Counted from the first letter of the stretch, positions 1 to 12,530 are shown. The stretch: DNA of 64,000 nt from Sipunculus nudus (GCA_026874595.1 CM049309.1:50378079-50442078); one strand, 5' to 3'. A program made the numbers and translations. Notes: generated by a model not told the origin, from the sequence alone.

Positions 1-1190
1 CCGCCATGGTCGTGAGTCAACTTTTTTTAGGGAAGGTGATATCGCTAAAGTGCACGGGGTCTTGACGTTATATCCGGTATTAACATATATCAATCAGCTC
101 TTGTTGACTGCCCTACCTAAGACCAACATGAAGTACAGTTAAAGTGGCGAGCGCTCTCGTGTCTGGACACTTTTGTTTATACAGAGTACCAGATGACGTA
201 CATGCGGTGCTTCCTTTGATGTAATAAACACGACGTAGCGACGAATGTACATTCTCGTAGCCACGAGTGTGGTATTTTGATTATTTAATTGTCAATACAG
301 TCAGGGAGCTGTGGTTCAATAACCTGTGTAACGAACTTAATTTTCTGTCTGTAGGTATATATGGAGATACTCGCGTTTGTTTGGTGTCCTGCGCTTCGCT
401 GAAAGAAGTCCACTCCGCCAGGAGCTCGAACTATCAGGGTACTGCACGATTTGTGCGTGACCTGCATTATTTCCAAACAAACGTATTTGTGTCCTCAACC
501 AAGTCCAGCCGAGACCATTTCAGACCGACTCATACATTCATCTTGTGTTCAACAACTTTTGATGCTCATATAATACGGTATAAAATAAGAACATGCATGG
601 CAGTGTTTCAGCCTTCCTTTTATTAAATCAGGCCCCTGCATCAATGAAATTTTTTGAAGTTATTGTAATGCGATCTATGTCGTTATTATAATACGGTATA
701 TGCTACCTATGTCGTTAAGTCTTTTGAAAACAATCAAACAAGAACGAAACAACAAGGAGAATGTATGAAGTGTCAAATTAAACCTTTTATTCCGTTCCAA
801 ATACGTTGTTCTCCGTATACAGGACATTTTTCATGCAGTCAAAATCAGAAAATTTTTAATTTTATACTCAATTAATTTTTTTCACCTAAATCTGGGTGAA
901 ATCTCCCGGCAAATCGGATAATAACTATCTGACCTGCTTTAATTTCACTCATTAAACCTGTAAAAAAAAATCCTATACCAAATGCTTATAGCAGAGTCAA
1001 CTTGATTCGGGTAATGTTTGGCATATCTAACGGCCCTCCACACATATACATAGTACAATACAGGATTAATTAATCCATGGTTCGGTTCCTTATGAGATGA
1101 GCACCCCAGAGGCTGAAATCTTCTTTTGGCCTTTTAGTTCTGTAAATTTCACAAGTAAATCCTTTTCTGATTTTTATCAAAATTCATGTA
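1..1190. other. Gene-free stretch
   Basis: I see no coding exon. The longest open frame (267-626) has no recognisable domain, begins at a non-ATG codon and looks like chance. The sequence is mostly AT-rich single-copy-looking DNA. Confidence 0.6.
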
Positions 1191-1194
1191 AGTA

Positions 1195-1615
1195 TTGTAA
1201 CACTCGAGGCCGGACTTTTTCAGGTCTCGGACTTGAGGTTTCTGGACTCGGAGTTACGTACTCGGAAATATAAGCACTCGAGAAATCAGATCGAGTCCAT
1301 CGTGAGCTTCTAAATATGACCCCAAAAATACAATGAATGCCAAGCATGCATATAGTTCTGCGTCAGAAGATAAATTTTAAAATTATGGGTATACTCATAT
1401 TAAAACACATAATAATCTCTAATTTTCATTGAAAATTCAATCTTTCAAAAAGGAGATTTGTCTCGGCCTCGGACTTTGACTTCCATATGAGTCGAACTCG
1501 GAGAAGGTGGACTGGAAATCGAACCCCAAGTAGTCTTACTAGGACGCTGGGTGGCCTGCATGGACTCGGACTGGCTTTCAGACTCGGGTAGTGTGGACTC
1601 GATTACACAACTGAC
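1195..1615 (+). repeat. ACTCGG-rich dispersed repeat, copy A
   Basis: Both ends are packed with GACTCGG/ACTCGAG-like words, with an AT-rich centre that includes the phrase ATAATCTCTAATTTTCAT near 1411. The same layout and phrase recur at 53557-54010, and the layout recurs in reverse at 7310-7675, so this is one dispersed family. No coding capacity was seen. The class is unknown. Confidence 0.55.
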
Positions 1616-1692
1616 TCATGCCATGGTTTCATGTCTGAATGTACATTTGAGAAGATTATACCAAGGAAAAAATTAGATATATAGCCCGCCAA

Positions 1693-1695
<3 letters not shown>

Positions 1696-1740
<45 letters not shown>
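1696..1740. repeat. (TA)n microsatellite
   Basis: Uninterrupted TA dinucleotide tract of about 22 units. Confidence 0.95.
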
Positions 1741-1741
<1 letters not shown>

Positions 1742-1743
<2 letters not shown>

Positions 1744-2853
1744 ATATTATGTTCTGTTCTAGACTGGGGCGTCAATACAGGGTGCATGGGGGTATATTTC
1801 CCCCCCCCCCCTTACTAACACTTTTAGCAAGGGGGATGATCAATGTTTTCATCCCCCCTGTTATTATATAATATTTATATATTGGAAATTTGGTTCCATT
1901 TCTGAGTTTATTATGAAATATTATGTATATAAAGTGAAGAGTTTATCGTTACGGAGAACACACTAGCTGATAGCGGGATGCTTCTTCCTACTGTATGTCT
2001 GCCCATATTTGTATATTTTATATAACAACAATGTATACAATATGAGCATCATAAGACATTAAATTAACATTATTTATTACACTGTCGTAAACACTGGCTT
2101 CACACAGGTGCAGAGATATGTTCTTACTTCCTTGTTGTTACAGTTGATGTATTATTCCTAATTTATTTGTAAAATTTAATGCTGCATTACCTGTCGGTCG
2201 CGAGGTGTTTCAAAACGGCAGGTATCATTTATCATCAAGGTATTCTTGTAAAGAAACGTGAGGCAGCAGAATTTTTTTATCAGAATATGGACACGCAACG
2301 CTGTAATGTTTGGCCAAAAGTATTTGAACATCATGCATGGGCAACTTGCAATAATGGTTTGCTTTTGACATTCAGGGAACAGAACTGTTAGGCCAAAAAA
2401 ATAAAAGGTATGGTTCTCAGGCACCGCTCGCGTCAATTTTAACCCCCGCATCAAAAATTTTTAATTTGATTTTTATCTTTCTAGAAGGTAAAATTATTTA
2501 ATTTTGATAAGTTCTCCATTCTTATGTAGTGCTTTTATCTGTTTAGAAAAAAAAATGTTATCATCATGCTTTTCCCTGATCATATGACAATTTTTATCCC
2601 TAAAAATGTAATAAAAAAAACCGCCCGCTTGCAATGATTTCTGAAAAAGTGTCTGAGAACCATACCTTCAATTTCAAATACGCATTAAAAATGTCTCTTT
2701 CGGACCGCACAGTACTAGTAACACGCGGATTTATTAAACAGCTTTGTGAGAATCGCGATCAATTAAAAACGTTTACTGTAGCATATAACGTTTTCTTTTA
2801 TTGATAGCACCTAGCTTAAAACCTGTTAAACATTAAATCATCCCTATACGGTG

Positions 2854-2855
<2 letters not shown>
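1742..2855. other. Gene-free stretch
   Basis: Holds a C-run at 1800-1811 and AT-rich DNA. The overlapping short open frames at 2176-2454 on both strands show no domain and are rejected. Confidence 0.55.

Positions 2856-2856
<1 letters not shown>

Positions 2857-2913
<57 letters not shown>
2857..2913. repeat. (TA)n microsatellite
   Basis: TA tract that ends about 30 bp before the small TIR element at 2946. Confidence 0.95.
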
Positions 2914-2915
<2 letters not shown>

Positions 2916-2945
2916 GGCCCGTTCAGTTGTTGATAGCTAATTTAA

Positions 2946-3162
2946 CCAGAAGCGGATCGAGGGGGGTTCCAGGGGGTCCGGACCCCCCATTTTCATCAGA
3001 AACGTTTTTTTTAAGGGTTTCAGACAAATTTTGCGGCCTGAACCCCCCCCCCCCCCCCCTTTCCAGACCTGGAGACCTTTTTTTAGGGTTTTCATTTGTT
3101 GTCCTGGGTTGGACCCCCCCCCCCCCCCCCAACCTTTTCCTAAATCCAGGATTCGCCCCTGG
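2946..3162 (+). mobile_element. Short TIR element (CAGGGGCGGATCCAG family), copy 1
   Basis: A 217 bp segment begins CCAGAAGCGGATCGAGG and ends with the reverse complement of CCAGGGGCGAATCCTGG, giving inverted ends that match at 12 of 17 positions. TAA flanks both sides (2943-2945 and 3163-3165) and may be a target duplication. The interior is dominated by C-runs (about 3042-3058 and 3114-3130) and GGTCC/GGACC words. Related copies lie at 12829, 47539, 50651, 52850 and 59194. It has no coding capacity, so it is a MITE-like non-autonomous element. Confidence 0.6.
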
Positions 3163-3169
3163 TAACTCC

Positions 3170-6100
3170 GTATCCGCTAATGACGGGATATAATGTGAAT
3201 AAGGACATTCAACAGAAATCTTACTGAGCCAGTTCTATAGAAACATATATCTCCGGTTCATGACTCTAAACGCACCAAACGACCGTTCTGAACCCCAATG
3301 AACGGGGACAGGTTGGCAGCGGGTGCATGGTGACTGGTCGGTCACCTATCCCTGGGACCGGGACCGATAGCGTATCATTTCATCAGCAAGTCGCCGACCA
3401 TGCATCTTCCGTCACGTCGCCACGTGACTTGAAAGTGTAAATAATAAATAAATGCGCAGCAGTTGCCGATCTTTCTCTAGCCGCTCGCACTCTCGTTGGC
3501 ACGGCAACAACAAGAAGCATGCATGATTGAACCTCTCATTCTCCAGACTCCCAAGCCTTAAACACTAGAGGATTTGTATCAATACTCTAAAGGCAAACTA
3601 CAAAGTGGGGTCTGTATTAGGTCGATCTATACTTGTTATCGTGCTTATGTAAATGTAAGTTATGTTGAGTATGATTTGCAGTCAATGTTTTATAACCCTG
3701 TAATTATATATAATGTGAAAGTAGAGAAAATATTACAATGAAAACCTGAAAATGTAGGGAGTGGAATTTGCGGAAGCTGAAACAAGATTCCATCAAGATG
3801 AAAATGTGAAACTGTTAGATTGTGTATAATAAGCTGAAAAAAGACACTACACGTTCTTTTTTAATGTGACCGAACTTACTTACGATAATGTGTTTAATGG
3901 ACAAAAACCTTCCACGAGGAGAGTGGACGTTTTGTACCTCATACATAAGAGAGTGGGTCGGAGCAGGCGTAACAGTAGAATGTACATGTAAAAACTGATC
4001 GAGTAGCGGATTCACGGCCCCATAGAAAACATATGGTGATACTTATTTTGTGATCACGATATTCTCTGCTGCCTTCAGTTTTGAGCATGAAAATTCTGGA
4101 GATATTGGAAATAGATTTTTCTTTTATGGTGACCCTATTTTATATGATAGAAAAAAATGCCCAAAATCATAATATGGCGGACAAATCACGTGATACGTTC
4201 GAGTTAAGGTGTACATTTTTGTATGAAATAGGGTGAACCATTCATCAGACCACATTTAAGGTACATGGTTAATTCATTACGTGAAGTCAGCATCTTATAA
4301 ATAATTTAGTACCTGACATCATCGTGAACAAGAGAATGATTTAAAAATCAGTTCACAAAATTGAAGAGGTATACCCAAAACTCTTAAAACAATTCTTCAA
4401 CGTTTCGCTATTTCACTTAGGTTTTTATTATATATTTCTGTTTTGGATTAACTCTTTGTGATGAAATTTTCGTAAGACCTTATATGGAACTACGCATCTT
4501 TGAGATAATCTTGATACACGACATATCGAAATATCTTTGAAATCCATTTATCAAGCCAAAGAGCATGCGCAGTAGTACTGTCATACGATGGTCAAGGATT
4601 TATATTCTGAGAGGCTAAGCGCCCATTGGCCCATAAAATAGAATTCATAAATGTTCTCATTAAGATAATGCCCTCTAACGACCTACGGACGGATTAATGT
4701 CCATTTACTATCAAAACATTTTAGTGCTAAAATCCGACATTCCGGATGGGTCAATGGGCTAGCGGACCAATTGGCTGTCGGACCAGTGAACAGTTCCAGT
4801 CTGTGAGTGTAAACACTCAAAAAATGATGAATTTTGCTTTTTAGATGACTCAGTCTGTACTGACCGCCTTATACCGATCCCACATTCTCATAAATAACAA
4901 TCTGTATATTTACAAGCTAGGATCTCACGATAACCCCCGATAACCCTGATAACTCCTTTTTCGCCCGTACAAGGCAAGGAGCATTGATTGATTACAGGCG
5001 TTTAATCAACATGAAACAATCAAAGTAAAAAAAAATCTAACCCGGCTCTGAATAACGTGCGTTAGTACCAAAGTTTGCCTGTGTCAGATAAGCTTGACCT
5101 TCAAACCTGGTTTCACGTCCTTGAATGGGTGAGGCTTGCTTGCTTCAGCGTTTTTATGACGACGACATCGCCAAAAATAATGTTGAATGATTTATTGGAG
5201 GCGTTTGATAAAGGACACATCTACGTCTGTTGCATTGATTAAGTGCGACAATGGTTACTTTGATATTCAGTTCATTGTGAGGTAATCACTATTTCCTACA
5301 AAATCAAGGTGCAATATGATAATCCAAAATTATGACTGTGATAAACAAGCTAATGTAACCAAAGAAATGTTATATGAATATACATGAGACATTAAACACC
5401 GCTCATAAACCGCCTTCATGTTGTTGGTTTATTTTTCGCATTGCTTTCTATTAAAAAAAATGTGTACGTTCATTTTGATTTTTTACAAGCGGTATTTGTA
5501 CTCCATTGAAACTTTACCCAATCGATACTTTCTTTTATCCGCCGTTCTCGCCTGCGGGAAGTTGCACTCTACATGCCGATATTCTTCTGTTTTAAATAAA
5601 CCGATAGGGACTGTAAGTCACAAAACATGTATACACTGAACAGGCGTTTCAAGGGTTCGATAAAAATACTCAGTGGTATATATTTGGGGAAAAAAACAAT
5701 AGTTAAAAGTCCTGTTTTACTTCTACGCTATTAAAGATATACTGATGGTACCAAATGTTCCCTCTTTCTTCAGCAGTCGCCAGTTGTCGTGAGAAAAGTG
5801 ATTGTTAAGTGTGAACTACTGCCATGGCACTATCAGAGACTTGGCCCCAAGGGGACGCTTCATGTTTGTTATTAAACAGAAGCACGGGTCTCTCTCTATT
5901 TTTCATGTAGGGAAAGGCACCCCTTTTGGACGGATTTGTATTTATTATAAAATAGATTCATACAAGACGCTAAAAAGACACTTTTTACTTCTCCGGCCAT
6001 GCAATGGCGTAATCTGTGTAGTTTGTAAGTTTACGGGAGTCTAGCAAAACCTTTCCGGGTAGGTTTGTTAACCCGAGTTTTATTTGAAGAATTTTATGAC

Positions 6101-6595
6101 GGAAAAAGCCGTCGTTATCAGTTATCCCGCGGCATGAATATATGTCCGTTTACTTTAGATGTGACAATTTTTTTATTTCTTGATACGCGATGTTGCAACT
6201 TTTGTTTCTCAAAAATTGTGAAAATAACAGTTTGACATGCAGACTTCATCCGAATTGTTGTCTTTAGTGGGTATAGAATGTATTTAGTGCATGCATGACC
6301 GATTATAACGGTTATTAAATAAAGACGTTACTAGAACTTCAGATACGCCTACCTTTATATGACAGCAACCAATTGTCCTTCTGGCTTTAACGCCCGGAAC
6401 CTTGAATGCCTCAATGATTTGCTGTGACGTAAACTAATAGAGTTCATGTTCTCTGGACGTAAAATGAAAATATTACTACTGCAAAATATGTTTTTTTCCT
6501 AGAAAGGATACTTAAATACAAGGGAACATTCCTCTGTCACAAGTATATAATGTCATTAAACCTTTATAACCTTAATGACTTGAAAACACCAGTTT
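3170..6595. other. Gene-free stretch
   Basis: I found no exon with a recognisable domain on either strand. Short open frames at 3815-4015 (-), 5418-5639 (+) and 5802-6044 (+) look random. Confidence 0.55.
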
Positions 6596-6597
6596 GC

Positions 6598-6600
<3 letters not shown>

Positions 6601-6670
<70 letters not shown>
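6601..6670. repeat. (AT)n microsatellite
   Basis: Uninterrupted 70 bp AT tract. Confidence 0.95.
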
Positions 6671-6673
<3 letters not shown>

Positions 6674-7119
6674 CGGATGGTGTCCTGTTAACAGAGCATT
6701 GGATGGTTTTTGTGTGTTGTATTTCTTAGAAAATAACTTATGAGCGTGGTTACAGAGTTTAAAGTCATAAACACTCATTGTTATTACCTCCGCACATGAA
6801 GAAATTCAATGGCCCTTTGAAAAGTTGAACATCAGGGAATTTTATAGCCAACAAAGGCGGAGTTAATTTTGGGTCAGTGATCAAAACTGCAAGCTAACGG
6901 AACATCCATAGGTAGATAATTGAGAAAACATAGCAAGTTTTTCCATATACTTTTGCAAAGCAATCTCGTTAACGGTTATTCAAGGATTCAAGGAAAGTGC
7001 CGGGAAAGGGAAGGGTGTCAAAGTGTGGTGTCCCATAAAAAGAATGAATGATGTTGATTTACATTTAATGCTGTAGATGACAGCCACTGCACGAAGAAAC
7101 CCTGCTTAAACGGCATTGG

Positions 7120-7240
7120 TAAGTCCAAATGAAGGCCGGCCTGGACAGTCGAGTACATGAAGTTGTAGAAAGTTCCTCTCTCTCCGCTGTTCACACGGGT
7201 TCGATCGGTGGGATTCTCAAATCCTCCGGTTTTCCACCTG
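7120..7240 (+). repeat. Possible degraded tRNA-derived SINE fragment
   Basis: Contains CTCTCTCCGCTG, then GGTTCGAT (B-box-like), then TCCTCCGGTTTTCCACC. The order matches the clearer SINE at 16970-17190 but with internal loss. Alternatively this is chance resemblance in a GC-richer patch. Confidence 0.3.
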
Positions 7241-7309
7241 CAGTATTGATTTTATCGAACGCCTCCATATGTATCATGGAGAGGGCCTAACATAAGTTAT
7301 TGTCACTGA

Positions 7310-7675
7310 TGTAGTCGAGGCCAGAATCAACCTGCGAGTGCGAGTTATTTGAACCCAAGTCCGAGTTCCATGAAAATCTCGCTGTTTTAAGAAACTTAAA
7401 ATGGAAATTCGCTATCACCATGTGTATTGTAATATTAGTTTGCTCATGCTGTTTATTTGAATGTTTGATTAAACTAAAGCTTGGTATATATCTTCCTTTT
7501 TTTCAAATATTGTGTTAGTAGTTCGGACATGTGTATAAGTCTTTACAGTTTGTGACAGAGATTTTTCCTTCTGAACTCGAGATACACTCGGACTAATTCC
7601 TCGAGTCATCAACTCAGAGTGCGAGTCCGAGTCCACAACCCTCGAGCCTAAGTCCGAGTCCCTGAAAAAACCACT
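7310..7675 (-). repeat. ACTCGG-rich dispersed repeat, copy B
   Basis: Read on the minus strand it opens with GGACTCGGACTTAGG and further GACTCGGACTCG words, has an AT-rich centre, and closes with ACTCGGACTTGGG and ACTCGCACTCGC. This is the same arrangement as copies A (1195) and C (53557). Confidence 0.5.
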
Positions 7676-7679
7676 GGTT

Positions 7680-10030
7680 ATTATAGAAATTTGTACAATC
7701 CATGTAAAATTAACAAGTTAAGTATGCATTATCAAAATTAAATAGAATGTAAAATATAAATGAAATAGTGTTTTCTCTTAAAGTATCATGTTATCTGCTA
7801 ATATTTTAATCTGAAATCGTTTCCCTACTCCTGTTCACAAGTGGAAAAAAACTTGCACCGGGCGCCATCACTGTAAAACAAACATAAACATAGCCAATGT
7901 GACACCTCGCGGTCGTAACCAACTTCAAGTAACTTCACAAAGCAAATTTTTTCTAGCTTACATCGTATATTTCTACTGTGTTTCTTCTTTCATGTTTATT
8001 TTTTTTTTTTGTGTTTAGGAGCTGTAGCAAGATCGGATCACTGGTCAGGCAGTCTTGTTGAGGTAAATTGACACACGTACACAACTTAAAAGGACATAAT
8101 CATGCAGGACAATATGATGCCTATTCTTTCACATTATCGGTTCAGTTTTACTTTATAAGAAAGTTTCCCAGCAAAACCGTTCCAGCACACAGTCACAGTA
8201 CCGCGCAAACGGCTGTTTAACACTTTGTTATGGCTCTGCGTTTTGGTAAACACAGTCCACGTGTATCTGTTTACCATAACAAAGCCTTGTGACCGGAGGT
8301 CCGGCTTTGAGCCGCAACACCCGATGTTTCAGCCAGCGGGAACATGTATTACATGGGGGGGGGGGGGGGGGCGCCAAGTCAGTAAGGCATCTCCTGATTG
8401 ACACATGTAGTGCCTTGGCGAAGCATCCGCTGTGTTTGTGTTGGCAGCTGTGATCGTGCCCGGTCCACTGTTTTAACACTTGTTTACAGGAGTATGCAAC
8501 CGGTTTCAGGGCAATATTTTGGCAGATACAAATTTGTCTTGAAGGAAAGGTGCTAATATTCAAGTTAATTTAAACATGCGTTAAAGGTGATTGGTCCTTT
8601 TTAACAACGTATACACACAGGCGAATTGAAAAGAATAAGTCCATATTCCTAGGATGTTCCGCTTGGAAAATTTTGTAGTCAGTTAAAATTATCAAACAGC
8701 TCGAGGTTACATTGAAATTGTTTCCTCATATATATACATATAGTAGGCCTATATATTTATTACATACATAGAATGTGTAACTTTAACGAAATATAAACTC
8801 CATTGCCAGACAGGTAACGCATCATCCTCATTCCTCATCTTCGTGGGAGTGTGTTTTTAAATATATATAATATATATGATACATGATCCGCCACTTGTGA
8901 GTATACCATCCTGACATGGAAATATATTACTGCTATAAGTGATGATTAATGACTGAATCTTACTTTACGACGTTCCTACATCAGTAAATTTGGTCAAGCA
9001 TGACCATGGGCATATAGGTCACGGATGACTCTGAATGTTATATGATGTAATGAGATTTTTCCAGTCTTTAACGATATCTCAACCTTGCACTATGTTTTAA
9101 AAGCGTTGAATATTTATTTTGTTAAATGACGCTTAAACAACCAGCCAATTTGTCTTGGGAACAAGGCTCCATTATCTTCGCTTCATGTCTTTTTTCCTCT
9201 CTTTTTCTTCATCGTTTATTTCCTTCTTTCTACTCTTCGCGGGCCCTGCTTAGACGCGAGTCTAAACGTATAAAAATACAATAATTTTGCTAAGGTGAAA
9301 TGAAAAAAAAAACCAGTAGTACATGCTCAGTTAAGGTTCGAGATCGGACATTGCGACTTTAGATCAAATATCAAAGTTATATCTTTACAGATTTACATAT
9401 TACATGCAGATTATTTTTATGTTATGGATAGAAGCGTTCATTAATTACTCATCAGCCCAATGACATTGGTTCCGCTCAAACTCTTGACCTTGGCCAACTT
9501 GAAAATAAAACAGCATGGCGTCTACGTTTGCACTGGAGCTACCACCATGTTTTACGGTTATAAATGGATGGTAAATATAATTAAACACGCTAACTGGAAT
9601 TGTAAATCACCGCAAGCTGGTGGATTCACACACATACTCACCATCTCTCACACAAGTATAGTTATAATGTGATTGATTACTGTCAAAGAAGGATCGGACA
9701 ATTCGTTAACTGATGCTGGTACAAATATAGCCCATTGCATTATCATGGGGGGGGGGGGGGGGGGTCACTGAAAAAAATAAAAAATTTAATACCTGTGAAT
9801 GGATTGCGCATGGATAACTCATTCGTGCGGATGTAACGCCAGGTACAAATACTGTATATAGTTGGCTTCATATTCGCGGGGGTTTAACTTTCATGATTTC
9901 AGCTTTATTCATTTGTTCGCGAGGGACTGATTTTCACGATCTCACGAAACAAAAGCCTGACCTTCAGAGAGTATGTATTATTATAAATATACTTAGTTAT
10001 ATGGTTTATAAAGATTTAAATGATATTGTC
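7680..10030. other. Gene-free stretch with long G-runs
   Basis: No supported gene. Holds two long homopolymer G tracts, 8355-8371 and 9747-9764. The 8228-8563 (-) open frame reads through the first tract as polyproline and has no domain. Confidence 0.55.
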
Positions 10031-10346
10031 ATTGCCCGATATACAAAACTAGACGACCATAGGTCGAACGCTTGCCGGAAGTTGAAATCACAAACAGACG
10101 GACAGACAGAATAAACTTTCGGTTTTCTAATAATTGAGTGACTTTCAGAACGACTGGTGAAAAGTTAGGCCTGTTGAACGACTTATTTCACACAAAAGAA
10201 CATGAAAGCAGAGATACCTGACAACAACTGACAAACAGACAGACATACTGACAAAGTGACACAAACTGTAGACCAGATGACTTAACAAGGTTATGGATAA
10301 GACTCAGAGGAAGAAAATAAAATTTAATTTTTGGGAAGGTCATGTG

Positions 10347-10365
10347 CAGCGCCCCCTAGCGGCAA
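10347..10365 (-). promoter_or_regulatory. CTCF-like motif, satellite unit 1
   Basis: The minus strand reads TTGCCGCTAGGGGGCGCTG. The vertebrate CTCF core consensus as I know it is TGGCCACCAGGGGGCGCTA, and the AGGGGGCGCT core is identical. Binding is an inference. Confidence 0.45.
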
Positions 10366-10615
10366 TATCCGGAAAATAAAGAATCTTTTTCGAGATATTA
10401 GTGTAAGACATAACATGTACCAGTTTCAGGCGAAGTTGAGGACAACTAACAAGCAGGCAGACATACTAACAAAGTAACACAAGAATGAGACCACATGACT
10501 TACTCAGGTTATGGGGAAGACCAAGAGGAAGAAAATAAGTAATATTTTCTGAAATTGAGAATTATAGTTATGGAGATATGGCCAAACAAAGTGATATGTC
10601 TGGGAGGGTCATGTG

Positions 10616-10634
10616 CAGCGCCCCCTAGCGGCCA
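10616..10634 (-). promoter_or_regulatory. CTCF-like motif, satellite unit 2
   Basis: The minus strand reads TGGCCGCTAGGGGGCGCTG, matching 16 of 19 positions of the CTCF core consensus. The mismatches fall at positions 6, 8 and 19. Confidence 0.5.
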
Positions 10635-10947
10635 TATTCGGAAAATGAAGAATTCATTTCGAGATATTTGTGTAAGACATAACATGTACCAGTTTCAAAA
10701 GGTTTCCTTTCAAACTGTGGCCTGTAGAAATCTCTATGTAAGACACAAGAACCAGCAAGCAGGCGAATTTTAGGACAACTGACAAACAGACAGACATGCT
10801 AACAAAATAACACTAGAATGAGACCACGTGACTTACTCAGGTTATGGGGTATACCAAGGGAAATAATATAAGCCATAGTTTCTGTAATTGAGAATTATAG
10901 TTATGGAGATATGGCCGAAAACATGATATGTCTGGAAGGGTCATGGG

Positions 10948-10966
10948 CAGCGCCCCCTAGCGGCCA
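10948..10966 (-). promoter_or_regulatory. CTCF-like motif, satellite unit 3
   Basis: Identical 19-mer to unit 2, although the flanking unit has diverged. Confidence 0.5.
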
Positions 10967-11273
10967 TATTAGGAAAATGAAAAATACATTTCGAGATATT
11001 TGTGTAAGACATTACATATAACAGTTTTAAAAGAATTCCTTCAAAACTGTGGCCTGTAGAATGCTATATATGCGAAAACCAGCAAGCAGGCGAATTTGAG
11101 GACAACTGACAAACAGACAGACATACTGACAAAGTGACACAAGATTTAGACCAGATGACTTTCCAAGGTTATGAAGAAGACCCAGAGGAAGAAACCAAGC
11201 TATAGTTTCTGTAACTGAGGTTTATAGTTTTGGAGATATGTCCAGAAACTGTTATGTTCGGGAGGTTAAAGTG

Positions 11274-11292
11274 CAGCGCCCCCTAGCGGCCA
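11274..11292 (-). promoter_or_regulatory. CTCF-like motif, satellite unit 4
   Basis: Identical 19-mer to units 2 and 3. Confidence 0.5.
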
Positions 11293-11874
11293 TATCCGGA
11301 AAATGAAAAATCCGTTTCTAGATATTAATGTCAGACATAAGTTATATCAGTTTCAAAATGATTTCTGCATAATTGTAGACTCTAGTCTATTACTAAGTGA
11401 TATCTCGAAATATCTCGTTTAACGAGATATCGTACGAGATATTGTGAGACTTTTAATATAATCAAATAACACTAATTGAATACTACCTGCTGCAAAAAAC
11501 TAGACCTCTCTAGCTTTAAAACTGACAAAGTTAAAAAAATAAGACCATTTATCATGATTTTTTCCTGAAAATATGTGACCATGGTTACGGCCAATTTGAG
11601 TCAGCTACACACGAGAAGAAAGGCCTTGGAATGACGATTAAAATGAGCTCAGTTGAAGTAGATACGACTAATGGTGACAAAGATATGAAGAAAAAACCGT
11701 TTTGCAAACTTTTGATGACCTTGACCTCTGACTAATATTGACAAAATTCAATAGGCTTCGGACACTTTTGGTTGTACATCAACTGTGTAAGTTTGAAAGC
11801 GATCACTACAAAACTGTGCATTTGCGGGTGGAGACAGACAAACAAACAAACAGACATACACAACTGACCAACAT

Positions 11875-11904
11875 GCTTGCCGAAATCGAAGATTTCCGGC
11901 AAGC
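11875..11904. repeat. Short inverted repeat
   Basis: GCTTGCCGAAATC, then a GAA loop, then GATTTCCGGCAAGC. The arms are complementary apart from one bulged base. It lies about 500 bp past the satellite, beside another ACAAACAGACATAC tract like those inside the satellite, so it may be the edge of the same repeat system. Confidence 0.65.
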
Positions 11905-12429
11905 AAAAAACATATTCATGGTAATAATTATAAAACCGGTTTTAATTTACTGGTTACATAAAAGATAGGTTATAGAACAAAATAATTATCCACTGCCTCT
12001 CGACCTGAATATTACATGCATAGAGATCAGAAGTACCAATGATGCTACAGTAGGCCCTATAAAAGTTCTTATTTTCGTGATAATTTCCACATCGCGAATT
12101 TGTAACATCGGCGAATATAAAACCATCAACAGTATGTTGTCACTGCATATACACGTTCTCCTACCCGTAACCACCCGCTACGTTATTTATATAGTTAGCC
12201 ATTGAGATTAATTATACATTAACCCATTATCTCGCTATTCAACTCAGTTTCTATTCTTTTTACTTTCATGAAAAAAGTACTCCCCTTTTTAATTTCAGTG
12301 AAAGAGAATGAGGAGGGGATGAATAAGATTAAAAGTGGATGAACATTGGATGAAGATGACCTGCATGTGCAGTTTATTTCCTCGAAATGCCTAGAAAAAA
12401 GGTTTAGTTGTAAGTTTTTATTCTGTCGA

Positions 12430-12530
12430 AAAGAACGGGGTTGGTACCTAATCTAATGATAAAGGCGTATGACTTCGGGCAGGAGGTTCCCCCTCAGATC
12501 CCACAGAACCTCAATGGCCAAAATTGTCAA
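12430..12530 (+). repeat. Possible tRNA-derived SINE head
   Basis: Contains TAATGATAAAGGCG (A-box-like) followed by GACTTCGGGCAGGAGGTTCC (anticodon-arm and B-box-like) and AGATCCC. The spacing suits a tRNA-like head, but the B box carries an insertion. No body or tail could be assigned. Confidence 0.3.

Larger units (their letters stand above)
10160..11400 (+). repeat. Satellite array, about 330 bp units, four copies
   Basis: Four units are aligned by the block CAGCGCCCCCTAGCGGC at 10347, 10616, 10948 and 11274 (spacings 269, 332 and 326). Each unit also carries a TTTCGAGATATTNGTGTAAGACAT block and, apart from unit edges, stretches of ACAAACAGACAGACATACT and AGACCANATGACTT. The first unit is shortened. 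Divergence is about 10-20% by eye. No coding potential was seen. Confidence 0.85.

Noticed and set aside
267-626. 119-residue open frame near the left edge
   Set aside because: No domain, non-ATG start, no acceptor/donor logic and an overlapping antisense frame.
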